A stretch of 64,000 nucleotides of DNA from Streptomyces sp. WM6386 (GCF_000972385.1 NZ_JXTE01000044.1:1-64000); one strand, 5' to 3'. Positions 1-8,156 are shown, counted from the stretch's first letter. Translations and numbers: made by a program. The notes: a model not told the origin generated them from the sequence alone.

Positions 1-973
1 GGGTGCGGGTGAACCAGCGGCGGCGGGTGGGGGCGGCGCCCAAAAGCTCGGGGGGTGTGGATTGTTGGCGAGTGCGGGCTGTCTGTGGTTGATCGCGCCC
101 TGCGGCGGAGCCGCTGACGGATGCAGCCCCGCGCCCCTGAGCGGCAGTGTCTGGACCTGCGTTCAGACGCTGCCGTAGGTCTCCTGCCCTCCGGCGGGCG
201 TCCCGCACCGTCAGGGGCAGCGGGGACCAGCCCGCCAGCCTTCCCAGGCCCACCACCGGCGGATACACCGGCGATACGGCCATGATCTCGGCGGGGGAGC
301 CGAGGACCGGGGGCGTGCCCGGGCCCGGGAGGAGGGCGACCTGGTCGGCGTACTGGATGACCCGTTCCAGGCGGTGCTCGGCCATCAGGACCGTCGTCCC
401 CAGGTCGTGGACCAGGCGTTGGATGACCGCGAGGACCTCCTCCGCGGCGGCCGGGTCCAGCGCGGAGGTCGGTTCGTCGAGGACGAGGACCTTCGGGTGC
501 GGGGTGAGGACCGAGCCGATCGCCACGCGCTGCTGCTGGCCGCCGGAGAGGGTGCTGATGGGCCGGTCGCGGAGGTCGGTCAGACCCAGGAGGTCCAGGG
601 TCTCCTCCACGCGGCGGCGCATCACGTCCGGTGCGAGGCCCAACGACTCCATGCCGTAGGCGAGTTCGTCCTCGACCGTGTCCGTCACGAAGTGGGACAG
701 CGGGTCCTGGCCCACCGTCCCCACCACGTCGGCGAGTTCACGCGGCTTGTGCGTACGGGTGTCCCGGCCGGCCACCGTGACGCGGCCGCGCAGGGTGCCG
801 CCGGTGAAGTGCGGGACGAGACCGCAGACGGAGTTGAGGACGGTCGACTTGCCGGTGCCGGACGGCCCCACGAGCAGGACGAGCTCACCCTCGGGCACCT
901 CGAAGTCCACGCCCCGGACGGTCGGTTCGGCCGCCCCGTCGTACGTCACGGAGACATCCTCGAAGCGGATCAC
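1..973 (-). CDS. ECF transporter ATP-binding protein, first ATPase domain (partial, runs off left edge)
   Basis: Energises an energy-coupling-factor importer at the inner face of the membrane. Reading leftward from a GTG at 973, the protein has Walker A GPSGTGKST, a Q-loop, the ABC signature LSGGQQQRVAIG and Walker B VLVLDEPTSALDP with the following H-loop (MAEHRLER). This is a complete CbiO-type ATPase of about 250 residues. The frame stays open to base 1 through a Gly/Gln/Thr/Arg-rich linker, as in duplicated ECF ATPases that carry two ABC domains in one chain. The second domain would lie beyond the window. The start overlaps the stop of the T-component gene by GTGA, so the two are translationally coupled. 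The linker stretch (about 44-170) contains rare codons (CTA, ACA, CAA) and a common chromosomal repeat phrase. Domain identification is sure; the duplicated architecture is inferred. Confidence 0.88.
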   Translation of the reverse strand, partial: MIRFEDVSVTYDGAAEPTVRGVDFEVPEGELVLLVGPSGTGKSTVLNSVCGLVPHFTGGTLRGRVTVAGRDTRTHKPRELADVVGTVGQDPLSHFVTDTVEDELAYGMESLGLAPDVMRRRVEETLDLLGLTDLRDRPISTLSGGQQQRVAIGSVLTPHPKVLVLDEPTSALDPAAAEEVLAVIQRLVHDLGTTVLMAEHRLERVIQYADQVALLPGPGTPPVLGSPAEIMAVSPVYPPVVGLGRLAGWSPLPLTVRDARRRAGDLRQRLNAGPDTAAQGRGAASVSGSAAGRDQPQTARTRQQSTPPELLGAAPTRRRWFTRT

Positions 974-2079
974 GACGGCTCCTTGTGGGGGACGTGGGGG
1001 ACGTGGGGGACGTTCGGGGCGATGAAGGCCGGGACCAGTCCGACGAGGATCGCCCCCGCGGGCCAGAGGGGCAGGGTGGGGGCGACCGGCGGGATCACGC
1101 CGGGGTGCAGGGCGGCGGGGTCCCTCGCGGCCGCGAGGGCCAGCGCCATCGCCACCACAGCGCCGGAACCGGCGACGAGGAACGCGCGCGCGTTCCAGCG
1201 GTCCGGGCGGTAGCGGGTGCGCGGGGTGCGCCGCCCGCCGAGGCGCAGCCCCGCGAGGGCGGCGGCCGCTCCGACGAGGAGCACGGGCATGCCGTACGTG
1301 CCGCCTTCGGCGGTGAGCAGGCCGTACGTTCCCGCGCAGATGCCGAGCAGACCGCCGAGGGTGAGCGCGGTCGTCGTACGGCGGACACGGGGCGGGACGT
1401 CGGCGGTACGGCCGTACCCGCGCGCGTCCATCGCGGCGGCGAGGGCGACGGAACGCTCGAGGGCGCCCTCCAGGACCGGGAGTCCCACGTGCAGCAGGCC
1501 CCGCATGCCCTTGTCCGGACGGCCGCGCAGTCGGCGGGCGGCGCGCACGCGCTGGACGTCGGCGATGAAGTGGGGCGCGAAGGTGAGGGCGACGACGACC
1601 GCCACGCCGATCTCGTAGAGGGCGCCCGGCAGGGACTTGAGGAGTCGGCTGGGGTTGGCGAGGGCGTTCGCCGCGCCCACGCAGACGAGGAGGGTGGCCA
1701 GCTTCAGCCCGTCGTAGAACGCGAAGAGGAGTGTCTCGCCGGTGACCTTGCCGCCGAGCCGGATGCCCTGGGCCCAGTCGGGGAGGGGGAGTTCGGGGAG
1801 GGTGACGATCACATGGGTGCCGGGGAGGGGGGAGCCGAGGGTGACGGCGAAGACGAGGCGGATGAGGAGGACGGCGAGGGCCAGCTTGACGAAGGCGGAG
1901 TAGGAGCGGGACCAGGGGGCGTCGGGACGACAGGTCACCACGACGTAGGCGGAGGTGGCGATGAGGAGGGCGTGCAGGAGGGGGTTGGTGGTGCGGGTGG
2001 CCGCGACACCGAGGGAGAGGGCCCAGAGCCACCAGGCGGCGGGGTGCAGGTTCCGCCGCCGCGCAAGGTCAGCGCGCAT
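970..2079 (-). CDS. ECF transporter transmembrane (T) component, CbiQ-like
   Basis: Membrane scaffold of an ECF importer that links the ATPases to a substrate-binding S component. The 369-residue protein starts at ATG 2079 (MRADLARRRN) and has hydrophobic segments near residues 15-45, 60-80, 110-130 and 150-180 and several near the C-terminus. It carries the cytoplasmic coupling region with Ala-Arg-Gly type motifs (MDARGYGRT). The length is above the roughly 250 residues of a minimal CbiQ because of a C-terminal membrane extension. The start lies 11 bases inside the upstream gene and the stop overlaps the ATPase start, so all four genes form one transcription and translation unit under the cobalamin riboswitch. 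No S component is visible; it may lie beyond the left edge. Confidence 0.85.
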   Translation of the reverse strand: MRADLARRRNLHPAAWWLWALSLGVAATRTTNPLLHALLIATSAYVVVTCRPDAPWSRSYSAFVKLALAVLLIRLVFAVTLGSPLPGTHVIVTLPELPLPDWAQGIRLGGKVTGETLLFAFYDGLKLATLLVCVGAANALANPSRLLKSLPGALYEIGVAVVVALTFAPHFIADVQRVRAARRLRGRPDKGMRGLLHVGLPVLEGALERSVALAAAMDARGYGRTADVPPRVRRTTTALTLGGLLGICAGTYGLLTAEGGTYGMPVLLVGAAAALAGLRLGGRRTPRTRYRPDRWNARAFLVAGSGAVVAMALALAAARDPAALHPGVIPPVAPTLPLWPAGAILVGLVPAFIAPNVPHVPHVPHKEPS

Positions 2080-2722
2080 TCCTGCGCCGCCTCGCCTGCC
2101 ACACCGCCGCCGCGCCCAGGGCCGCCACGGCGGCCGCCCCCGCGAACAGGCCCACCGAGGGGCCGCTGCCGGAGTCCTTCTTCTGTGCGGGCGTCCGCTG
2201 CGTGGACGTCGACTTCTTCCCTCCCGCCACCTGCTCCCCGCACCCCGTCTCCGGATACCCGGCGATGGCACACAGCAGCGCGTTCGTGCCGTACCGCAAC
2301 GGCCTCGCCACCGTCGCCAACGCCTCCGCCGTCGTCGCGTCCCGCTCCACCACCGCGCAGGCCGTGCGTGTCGCGGGCGGGGTCTCGCCGGAGGGCGCGT
2401 CCTGTGCCGTACCGAAGTCGATGACCAGCGCCACCCGCTTCCTGCCCTCCGCCGCCGGGGTCTTCGCGCAGATCGTCGCGAAGGACGCGGTGCCACGGGG
2501 CTTCGTCGCGTCCGCGGAGTCCGCACTGACGGCGAAACGGAACCCCTGCACGTCGCCGTCGGCGGGGACGGCGGTGGCGGGGCCCTGGGTGGCGTAGGTC
2601 CAGGAGGTACCGGTGCGGTCCCAGAAGGACCAGTAGCGGTAGCCGGCGGCGTGGGCGGCCCCGGTCGCGCCGGTCAGGAGGACCAGCGCGGCCAGCAGCG
2701 GGGCGAGGGCTCGGCGGATCAC
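2069..2722 (-). CDS. SCO2322-family secreted, membrane-anchored protein
   Basis: Start is GTG 2722, overlapping the upstream stop (GTGA). The 217-residue product has a signal peptide (residues 1-27, ending AHA), an extracellular region of about 150 residues with four or more cysteines (ATICAK, TACAVV, ALLCAI, TGCGEQ), a Ser/Thr/Lys stalk, and a C-terminal membrane helix followed by RRRRNAR. It resembles the uncharacterised family named after S. coelicolor SCO2322. The function is unknown. Its position between a toroid surface protein and ECF transporter genes, all behind a B12 riboswitch, suggests it helps capture or hand over a corrinoid at the cell surface. Paired cysteines probably form disulfides outside the cell. 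The role is inferred from context only. Confidence 0.72.
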   Translation of the reverse strand: MIRRALAPLLAALVLLTGATGAAHAAGYRYWSFWDRTGTSWTYATQGPATAVPADGDVQGFRFAVSADSADATKPRGTASFATICAKTPAAEGRKRVALVIDFGTAQDAPSGETPPATRTACAVVERDATTAEALATVARPLRYGTNALLCAIAGYPETGCGEQVAGGKKSTSTQRTPAQKKDSGSGPSVGLFAGAAAVAALGAAAVWQARRRRNAR

Positions 2723-3939
2723 GGCTGCTGCTTCTTCTTGCGGCCGCTGATCAGGAAACCGATGCCGATGCCGCCGACGAGGCCGACCCCGACGATCCAC
2801 CAGACGCTGACGCCCGCGTCGTCCTTCGCCTCGATCGAGGGGGCCTCCTCCGCGGTGGGGACGTGCTCGGGCTTCGGGCCGGTCGCGCTCAGCAAGGTGA
2901 CCAGGTTCTTCCCGCCGAACTCGCGTGGGTCCACGCCGCCGGCCCGGGCGGCGAAGATGAGCTGGGCGTAGGCGGCAGGTCCGCTCTGCTCGGCCCAATT
3001 CAGGGCGTTGGCCTCCAGCCAGTGGACGGACGCGGCGGCCTCGTCGTTGAACTCGGCGGCGGAGAGGGCGACGACGGCGTCGGCCGTGTTGCCGTAGTCC
3101 GGCTGGTCCTCCGCGCCGGGCAGGGCGGACGTCAGGTACTTGTCCTTGGCCATGGCCCCGGCGAGGTAAGAGGCGCCGTTGTGCACGGCTTGCTCGAAGT
3201 CGCCCGGCTTCTCGCAGGACGAGTCGGCCTGATCGCTGCCCAGGAGGATGGTCTCCGGCTGCCCGCCCAGGCCGCTGAGCACGGCCGCCGCCGTGGCGTC
3301 CGTGTTGGCGGTGAGCTTGCCCTTCTTGTCGGGCTGGTAGGCGAAGGCGCCCGCGCCGTCGCCGGTGCAGGGCAGGGCGAGCTTCAGCAGGGCGTCGGAC
3401 GGGGTCTTGCCGTCCTTCTTGTACGTCGTGGTCGACTCGCCACCTGTGGACAGGATGGCGCCGATGACAGCGGACGTGGAGTTCGCGTCGCTCGCCCCGC
3501 CCGCCGTGTAACCCCAGCCGCCGTCCTTGTTCTGCACGGACTTCAGCCAGGCGAGCGCCTCGCGCACCGCGTCCTCGTGGCTGCTGCCGGTCGCGGCGAG
3601 GGCCTGGACGGCTGCGGCCGTGCTGTTGGTGTCGACCATCACCTTGGCGTTGCAGGCCTTGGCGGTGTCCGCGCGGAAGGCCGGGAAGGCACCGCTCGCA
3701 CACTGCTGGCCGGCCAGCCAGTCCACCGCCGTCTCGGCGGGGATCACGCCCTGCTTGTTCAGTGCCAGCAACGCCAACGACTGCCGCCACACCCCGTCGT
3801 ACGTCGGATCCCCACTCCCGTACAACCCTTCCGGTATCACCACCGACGGCGACGGAGAAGGACTCGCGGCGACGGCCGGTGCGGCCGTCCCGATCACTGC
3901 GGTGGCGGCCAGGACCGCGGCGCTGCGGCGGACGTTCAT
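2719..3939 (-). CDS. Surface-anchored alpha/alpha-toroid protein (prenyltransferase/squalene-oxidase repeats), intrinsic-factor-like
   Basis: The 406-residue protein has a signal peptide (1-24, VAAS), a body built from about six helical hairpin repeats with recurring D(T/A)NST.A..AL and NT(D/A)A..A phrases and QNKDGGWGY (QW-type), and a C-terminal transmembrane helix (about 375-397) followed by GRKKKQQP. It is exported and anchored with the toroid outside. The repeat type is shared by squalene cyclases, protein prenyltransferases and the alpha domain of animal intrinsic factor/transcobalamin. No terpene-cyclase DXDD acid motif is obvious. As first gene behind the cobalamin riboswitch and upstream of ECF transporter genes, it is best read as a corrinoid-binding surface receptor. 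The start is ATG 3939; the next gene overlaps its stop by four bases. Confidence 0.75.
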   Translation of the reverse strand: MNVRRSAAVLAATAVIGTAAPAVAASPSPSPSVVIPEGLYGSGDPTYDGVWRQSLALLALNKQGVIPAETAVDWLAGQQCASGAFPAFRADTAKACNAKVMVDTNSTAAAVQALAATGSSHEDAVREALAWLKSVQNKDGGWGYTAGGASDANSTSAVIGAILSTGGESTTTYKKDGKTPSDALLKLALPCTGDGAGAFAYQPDKKGKLTANTDATAAAVLSGLGGQPETILLGSDQADSSCEKPGDFEQAVHNGASYLAGAMAKDKYLTSALPGAEDQPDYGNTADAVVALSAAEFNDEAAASVHWLEANALNWAEQSGPAAYAQLIFAARAGGVDPREFGGKNLVTLLSATGPKPEHVPTAEEAPSIEAKDDAGVSVWWIVGVGLVGGIGIGFLISGRKKKQQP

Positions 3940-3964
3940 GATCGGCGGGTGCCTCTCCCTGCGA

Positions 3965-4185
3965 GGGAGCCAGGCAGCACGGGACATCCCGGCGGCTCGG
4001 CTCCGTATACCTCGACGGTGCCGTGCACCGGCCGGTTGCCGGTGCACGTGAGCCGGTCACAAGTACCGACACGGGGCGATCCGGCTCGCCGCCCCCGGCA
4101 GGAGGCGGCTCACGGTTGCGGGTCAGCGCCGGAATTGCACCGGCTTCCCCCCGTACGGGTGTGATGACGACCTGGCCACTCTACC
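3965..4185 (-). promoter_or_regulatory. Cobalamin (B12) riboswitch
   Basis: In the 5' leader of the leftward operon. On the minus strand it shows the classic core: a GGGGAAGCCGGTGCAA segment, the ATTCCGGCGCTGACCCGC segment and CAACCGTGAGCC (bases 4107-4152). After it come a GAGCCGGA arm and the terminal ATGTCCCGTGCTGCCTGGC block. A strong GTGCACCGGC...GCCGGTGCAC hairpin (4022-4047) lies in the expression-platform side. It is expected to shut the operon off when adenosylcobalamin is plentiful, probably at translation because no U-run is seen before ATG 3939. Confidence 0.9.
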
Positions 4186-4237
4186 GGCCCGTAGCAAAGC
4201 CCCTGAGGGGTGGCCGGGAGCCCGGTAGGTTCCCGGC

Positions 4238-4904
4238 ATGGGGATCATCACGGGGAGACTGATCGGCTCGGGGCGGGCCTCGGACGTGTACGAGATCGAC
4301 GAGGCGTGGGTGCTGCGGCGGGCTCGGGACGCCTACAGCGACGCGCTCGTCGAGGCTGCCGTCATGGAGCGGGTGCGCGGGCTCGGGTATCCGGTGCCGC
4401 GGGTGCGCGTCGAGGACTGCTCGTCCACCGAGCTGGTGATGGAGCGGCTGCACGGGCCGACGATGCTGGGGGCCTTCGCCGCCGGACGGATCGACGCGCG
4501 GGAGGCGGGGGTTGTGCTGGCCCGTCTCCTGCGGCAGCTGCACGCCCTGCCCGGCCGTGTCGTCCACCTCGACCTGCACCCGGACAACGATGGGGGTCCC
4601 TCCCGCGCGAGCGTAGCCGAGCGTGGGGGAGCTCACCCCGGCCGGGCCCTACGTCATCGACTGGGCCAACGCCGAGGAGGGCGACCCCGGTCTCGACTGG
4701 GGCATGTCCGCGGTGATCCTCGCCCAGGTCGTCGTGGGGGACGAGACGTTCGCCGAACCGGCGCGCGCGATGCTGGCCACGCTGCTCGCCGATGCGTCGT
4801 CCTTGACCGACGACGGGCTGGCGGAGGCGCGGCGCCGGCGGGAGGCCAATCCGACGATGAGCCGGCGGGAGGTCGAACTCCTCGGGGGGGGGCGGAGGAC
4901 TTGA
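4238..4904 (+). pseudogene. Aminoglycoside/choline-kinase-fold phosphotransferase, frame broken by a repeat insertion
   Basis: The N-terminal part (ATG 4238, MGIITGRLIG) reads as a small-molecule kinase with a nucleotide-binding loop, a VMERL.GPTM hinge and the catalytic HLDLHPDN loop at residues about 111-118. Directly after DN the frame runs into a G/C-rich repeat. The rest of the kinase, LTPAGPYVIDWANAEEGDP (the metal-binding IDW motif) to the natural stop at 4904, continues in the +1 frame from about 4629. Removing the repeat would restore HPDN...LTPAGPYVIDW, the usual spacing. As it stands the gene makes a truncated chain ending at 4921 in the wrong frame. It is most likely inactive unless the second half is translated separately from GTG 4623. 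Confidence 0.8.
4589..4635 (+). repeat. Short G-run/C-run repeat inserted in the kinase gene
   Basis: The sequence runs from TGGGGGTCCCTCCCGC through GCGAGCGTAGCCGAGC to GTGGGGGAGC, with opposing GGGGGTCCC/CTCCC and GGGGGAG runs able to fold into a stem. It matches, from memory, a short interspersed repeat seen many times in Streptomyces chromosomes. Here it sits inside a coding region and shifts the frame. Confidence 0.65.
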
Positions 4905-4962
4905 TCCGGTCGCTGATCTGATCCGATCGGGTTCGGTCGTGAGGTGGTGCGGCATGCCTCGG

Positions 4963-5451
4963 CTACGCGCTCCGCTCCTGACGCGGCGTCGGCCCCCCGA
5001 ACGGCAGACGCAACGCCCGCGACGCCAGCAGCCAACTCCCGTCGGCCGAACGCCGGAACGTGTCCTCGTAGTGCCCGACCTGGACCGGCGCCCCCGGCGG
5101 CACGATCCCGCCGTGGTACCCGTCGATCCGGTACGTGGTGAAGTACGAGGTCGCCGTCGTCGTGTCCGAGGAGGCCACCGTGACCAGGATGTTGGACATC
5201 ACCCGTCGCGACAGCCGGTCCTCGGGCCGGGACCCGAAGTACTCCCGCAGTGCCTCGCGCCCGTCGAACCGCCGTCCGTCGCCCGGCGAAGGCCACTCCC
5301 AGCTGCCGTCCTCGGTGAACAGCTCGGCCACGGAGCCCGGGTCCCCGATGTCGAGCCGACGGACGAAGTCGAGGATGAGCCGTTCGCAGGCGCGCTCGGC
5401 GAGGAGTTGCTCCAGAGGGTCCATGGACCAGTGGTACCAGGGGCGGATCAT
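4963..5451 (-). CDS. SnoaL-like / NTF2-fold family protein
   Basis: The 162-residue protein has the cone-shaped NTF2 fold pattern: an N-terminal helix (ERLILDFVRRLDIGD), AELFTEDGSWEWPSP, GREALREYF, then strands VMSNILVTVASSDTTTATSYF and a closing VGHYEDTFRRSADGSWLLASRALR. Members bind small hydrophobic ligands or act as isomerases, hydratases or cyclases; which one is not clear. ATG 5451 lies 15 bases after the MBL-fold gene stop, so the pair is probably co-transcribed. An alternative start at 5424 (MDPLEQ) would fit the family length better. Confidence 0.8.
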   Translation of the reverse strand: MIRPWYHWSMDPLEQLLAERACERLILDFVRRLDIGDPGSVAELFTEDGSWEWPSPGDGRRFDGREALREYFGSRPEDRLSRRVMSNILVTVASSDTTTATSYFTTYRIDGYHGGIVPPGAPVQVGHYEDTFRRSADGSWLLASRALRLPFGGPTPRQERSA

Positions 5452-5466
5452 GACCCGCGACCCGAT

Positions 5467-6504
5467 TCACACCGCGACGTAGGTCACCGGCTCACTCCCG
5501 GCCACGGCCTCCGCGCGCCCCAGCTTCACCAGCCGCCGCAGATGCGCCTCGGCCTCCGAGACCGCGATGGTCCGTGATCCGTAGGGGATTTGGTCCCACG
5601 GGCGGTTCCACTCCATGCGTTCGGCGAGCTGCCACGGGGTGAGGGGTTCGACCAGCAGCGTCAGCAGGCCGGTGAGGCGTTCCTCGTGATGCGCGAGCAA
5701 CTCCCTTACGCGGGAGGCCGCGTCGGTGAAGACGTGCTGGTGGGCGGGGAGGACCTCGGCGGGGGCGAGGCGGCCGACGCGTTCGAGGGAGTCGAGGTAG
5801 TCGCCGAGCGGATCGGTGACGGTGGCGTCGTCGGGATCCTCGTAGAGGCCGATGTGCGGGGTGATCTCGGGGAGCAGGTGGTCGCCGGAGAACAGGCGTC
5901 CGTTGCCCGGGAGTTGGGCGGGGTGGGTCTCCTCCAGGTGGAGGCAGACGTGGCCCGGTGTGTGGCCCGGCGTCCAGATCGCGCGCAGGCGGCGGCCCGC
6001 CAGGTCGAGGAGTTCGCCGGGGACGATCTCGCGGTCGGGTACGGCGGGGGAGAAGCCGGGGAGTTTGCGGGAGCGGGCGGTGCGCAGGGGCGCCACATGG
6101 GACTCCGGGGCGCCGGCGGCCTCCAGCTTGGCCGTCATATAGGAGAACCAGCGCTCCGAGCGGGTCTCGCGGGTGCGGCGGACGATCGCCGCGTCCGCCG
6201 CGTGCATGGCGATCCAGGCGCCGGAGGCCTCGCGGACCTTGCCCGACAGACCGTGGTGGTCGGGGTGGTGATGGGTGATCACCACCCCGTGGACCTCGGT
6301 CGCCGAGGTGCCGCAGGCCCGTAGCCCCTCGGCGAGCGTGTCCCAGGACTCCGGGTCGTCCCAGCCCGTGTCGACCAGCACCGGACCGCGGTCGGTGTCG
6401 ACGACGTACACCAGCGTGAAGCCCAGCGGGTTGTCGGGGATGGGGACCCGGATCGACCGGACGCCTCCGCCGTGGTCGCCGATCTGTGGCGTGAGCTGAG
6501 TCAT
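5467..6504 (-). CDS. MBL-fold metallo-hydrolase
   Basis: The 345-residue protein has the metallo-beta-lactamase metal site THHHPDHHG at about residues 76-84, a later H (TPGHTPGHVCLHL), the bridging D in FSGDHLL and a C-terminal H (LPAHQHVF), plus a winged-helix-like tail. It resembles lactonase/glyoxalase II-like hydrolases that act on thioesters or esters; the substrate is unknown. The start ATG 6504 follows an AGGGGG ribosome-binding site. It is divergent from the aldehyde dehydrogenase gene, sharing a 188-base control region that contains a KstR-like box, which suggests a role in catabolism of lipid- or steroid-like acids. Confidence 0.85.
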   Translation of the reverse strand: MTQLTPQIGDHGGGVRSIRVPIPDNPLGFTLVYVVDTDRGPVLVDTGWDDPESWDTLAEGLRACGTSATEVHGVVITHHHPDHHGLSGKVREASGAWIAMHAADAAIVRRTRETRSERWFSYMTAKLEAAGAPESHVAPLRTARSRKLPGFSPAVPDREIVPGELLDLAGRRLRAIWTPGHTPGHVCLHLEETHPAQLPGNGRLFSGDHLLPEITPHIGLYEDPDDATVTDPLGDYLDSLERVGRLAPAEVLPAHQHVFTDAASRVRELLAHHEERLTGLLTLLVEPLTPWQLAERMEWNRPWDQIPYGSRTIAVSEAEAHLRRLVKLGRAEAVAGSEPVTYVAV

Positions 6505-6540
6505 GGGCTCCCCCTGTCGCCGCGTTCTCGCCACTATAAC

Positions 6541-6554
6541 TAGAACGCGTTTCG
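6541..6554. promoter_or_regulatory. KstR-type operator, TAGAACGCGTTTCG
   Basis: Matches the KstR consensus TNNAACNNGTTNNA at every fixed position except the last. It lies 37 bases upstream of the MBL-fold start and about 140 bases upstream of the aldehyde dehydrogenase start, so it could control both. A KstR-like repressor is encoded at 8686-9306. Confidence 0.55.
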
Positions 6555-6628
6555 ATGGGAGCCCAAGTCATCCTTCAGTCGGTGATGTTGGTGGGCGAAC
6601 CGGTGTGAGCTCTGTGGACTCCTCCGAA

Positions 6629-6648
6629 GGGAACTGGTATCAGTTCCC
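6629..6648. promoter_or_regulatory. Perfect 8-4-8 inverted repeat upstream of aldehyde dehydrogenase
   Basis: GGGAACTG-GTAT-CAGTTCCC, 45 bases before ATG 6693. Size and place fit a second repressor or activator site, or a leader hairpin. It does not match the KstR consensus. Confidence 0.45.
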
Positions 6649-6692
6649 GTATCTGATGAACCGTCAGAGCCAGTCCCGGGGAGGCAGTCGCC

Positions 6693-8150
6693 ATGACCGA
6701 GCTCGTGGAACACGGACAGCTGTTCATCGGCGGGGAGCTGACCGACCCCCTGGGCAAGGACGTCATCGAGGTGATCTCCCCGCACACCGAGGAGGTCATC
6801 GGACGGGTGCCGCACGCCTCGGCCGAGGACGTGGACCGGGCGGTCGCGGCGGCGCGCAAGGCGTTCGAGGAGGGACCCTGGCCGCGGATGACGCTCGACG
6901 AGCGCATCGAGGTCGTCTCCCGTATCAAGGACGGCATCCTCACCCGGCACGAGGAGATCGCCCGCGTGATCTCCTCCGAGAACGGCTCGCCGTACTCCTG
7001 GAGCGTCCTCGCGCAGGCGCTCGGCGCGATGATGGTGTGGGACGCGGCGATCACGGTCGCACGCAACTTCACGTACGAGGAGCAGCGCGACGGCGTCCTC
7101 GGCAAGATCCTGGTCCGGCGCGAGCCGGTCGGTGTCGTGGCGGCCGTGGTCCCGTGGAACGTCCCGCAGTTCGTCGCCGCCGCCAAGCTCGCGCCCGCGC
7201 TGCTCACCGGCTGCACGGTGGTGCTGAAGCCGTCGCCCGAGTCGCCGCTGGACGCGTATCTCCTCGCCGAGATCACGCGCGAGGCCGGGCTGCCGGAAGG
7301 TGTGCTGTCGATCCTGCCCGCCGACCGGGAGGTCAGCGAATACCTGGTCGGGCACCCGGGCGTGGACAAGGTCTCCTTCACCGGGTCGGTGGCGGCCGGC
7401 AAGCGCGTGATGGAGGTGGCGTCGCGCAATCTGACGCGCGTGACACTGGAGTTGGGCGGCAAGTCGGCGGCGGTCGTCCTCCCCGACGCGGACATCGGGA
7501 CGTCCGTCCCCGGGATCGTGTCGGCGGCCTGGATGAACAACGGCCAGGCGTGCGTGGCCCAGACCCGCATCCTCCTGCCGCGCTCGCGCTACGACGAGTT
7601 CGCGGACGCCTTCGCCGCCGCGGCGAGCGCCCTGGTCGTCGGCGACCCGCTGGACCCCGCGACGCAGGTGGGCCCGCTGGTGGCGCAGCGCCAGCAGCGC
7701 AGGAACCTCGACTACATCCGTATCGGCCAGGAGGAGGGCGCCAAGATCCTCACGGGCGGCGGCCGCCCGCCGGGCCTGGACCGCGGCTGGTACGTGGAGC
7801 CCACCCTCTTCGGCGACGTCGACAACTCCATGCGGATCGCCCGCGAGGAGATCTTCGGCCCGGTCATCTGCCTTCTTCCCTACGGCGACGAGGCCGAGGC
7901 CCTGAAGATCGCGAACGACTCGGACTACGGCCTCTCCGGCAGCGTCTGGACGGCCGACGTGGCGCACGGCATCGACGTCGCCCGCCAGGTCCGTACGGGC
8001 ACGTACTCGGTGAACACCTTCAGCCTCGACATGCTCGGCCCGTTCGGCGGCTACAAGAACTCCGGTCTGGGACGGGAGTTCGGCCCCGAGGGCTTCGGCG
8101 AGTACCTGGAGCACAAGATGATCCACCTCCCGGCCGGCTGGGAGGGATGA
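6693..8150 (+). CDS. NAD(P)-dependent aldehyde dehydrogenase
   Basis: Oxidises an aldehyde to the carboxylic acid in the cytoplasm. The 485-residue length is normal for the superfamily. Visible motifs are PWNVPQF and the cofactor-site K (VVLKPSPESP), FTGSVAAGK, the general-base Glu near residue 253 (LELGGKS), the catalytic Cys near residue 287 (NNGQACVAQTR) and EEIFGPV. The start ATG 6693 is preceded by GGGGAGGC. A [3Fe-4S] ferredoxin gene follows after six bases. A divergent MBL-fold gene, a KstR-like box and a KstR-like regulator close by suggest a steroid- or terpenoid-type aldehyde substrate; this is inference. Confidence 0.92.
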   Translation: MTELVEHGQLFIGGELTDPLGKDVIEVISPHTEEVIGRVPHASAEDVDRAVAAARKAFEEGPWPRMTLDERIEVVSRIKDGILTRHEEIARVISSENGSPYSWSVLAQALGAMMVWDAAITVARNFTYEEQRDGVLGKILVRREPVGVVAAVVPWNVPQFVAAAKLAPALLTGCTVVLKPSPESPLDAYLLAEITREAGLPEGVLSILPADREVSEYLVGHPGVDKVSFTGSVAAGKRVMEVASRNLTRVTLELGGKSAAVVLPDADIGTSVPGIVSAAWMNNGQACVAQTRILLPRSRYDEFADAFAAAASALVVGDPLDPATQVGPLVAQRQQRRNLDYIRIGQEEGAKILTGGGRPPGLDRGWYVEPTLFGDVDNSMRIAREEIFGPVICLLPYGDEAEALKIANDSDYGLSGSVWTADVAHGIDVARQVRTGTYSVNTFSLDMLGPFGGYKNSGLGREFGPEGFGEYLEHKMIHLPAGWEG

Positions 8151-8156
8151 ACGACC

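Noticed and set aside
2719..3939. Squalene-hopene cyclase or protein prenyltransferase activity
   Set aside because: The protein is exported and membrane-anchored, and no DXDD motif is seen; the B12 riboswitch context argues for ligand binding instead.
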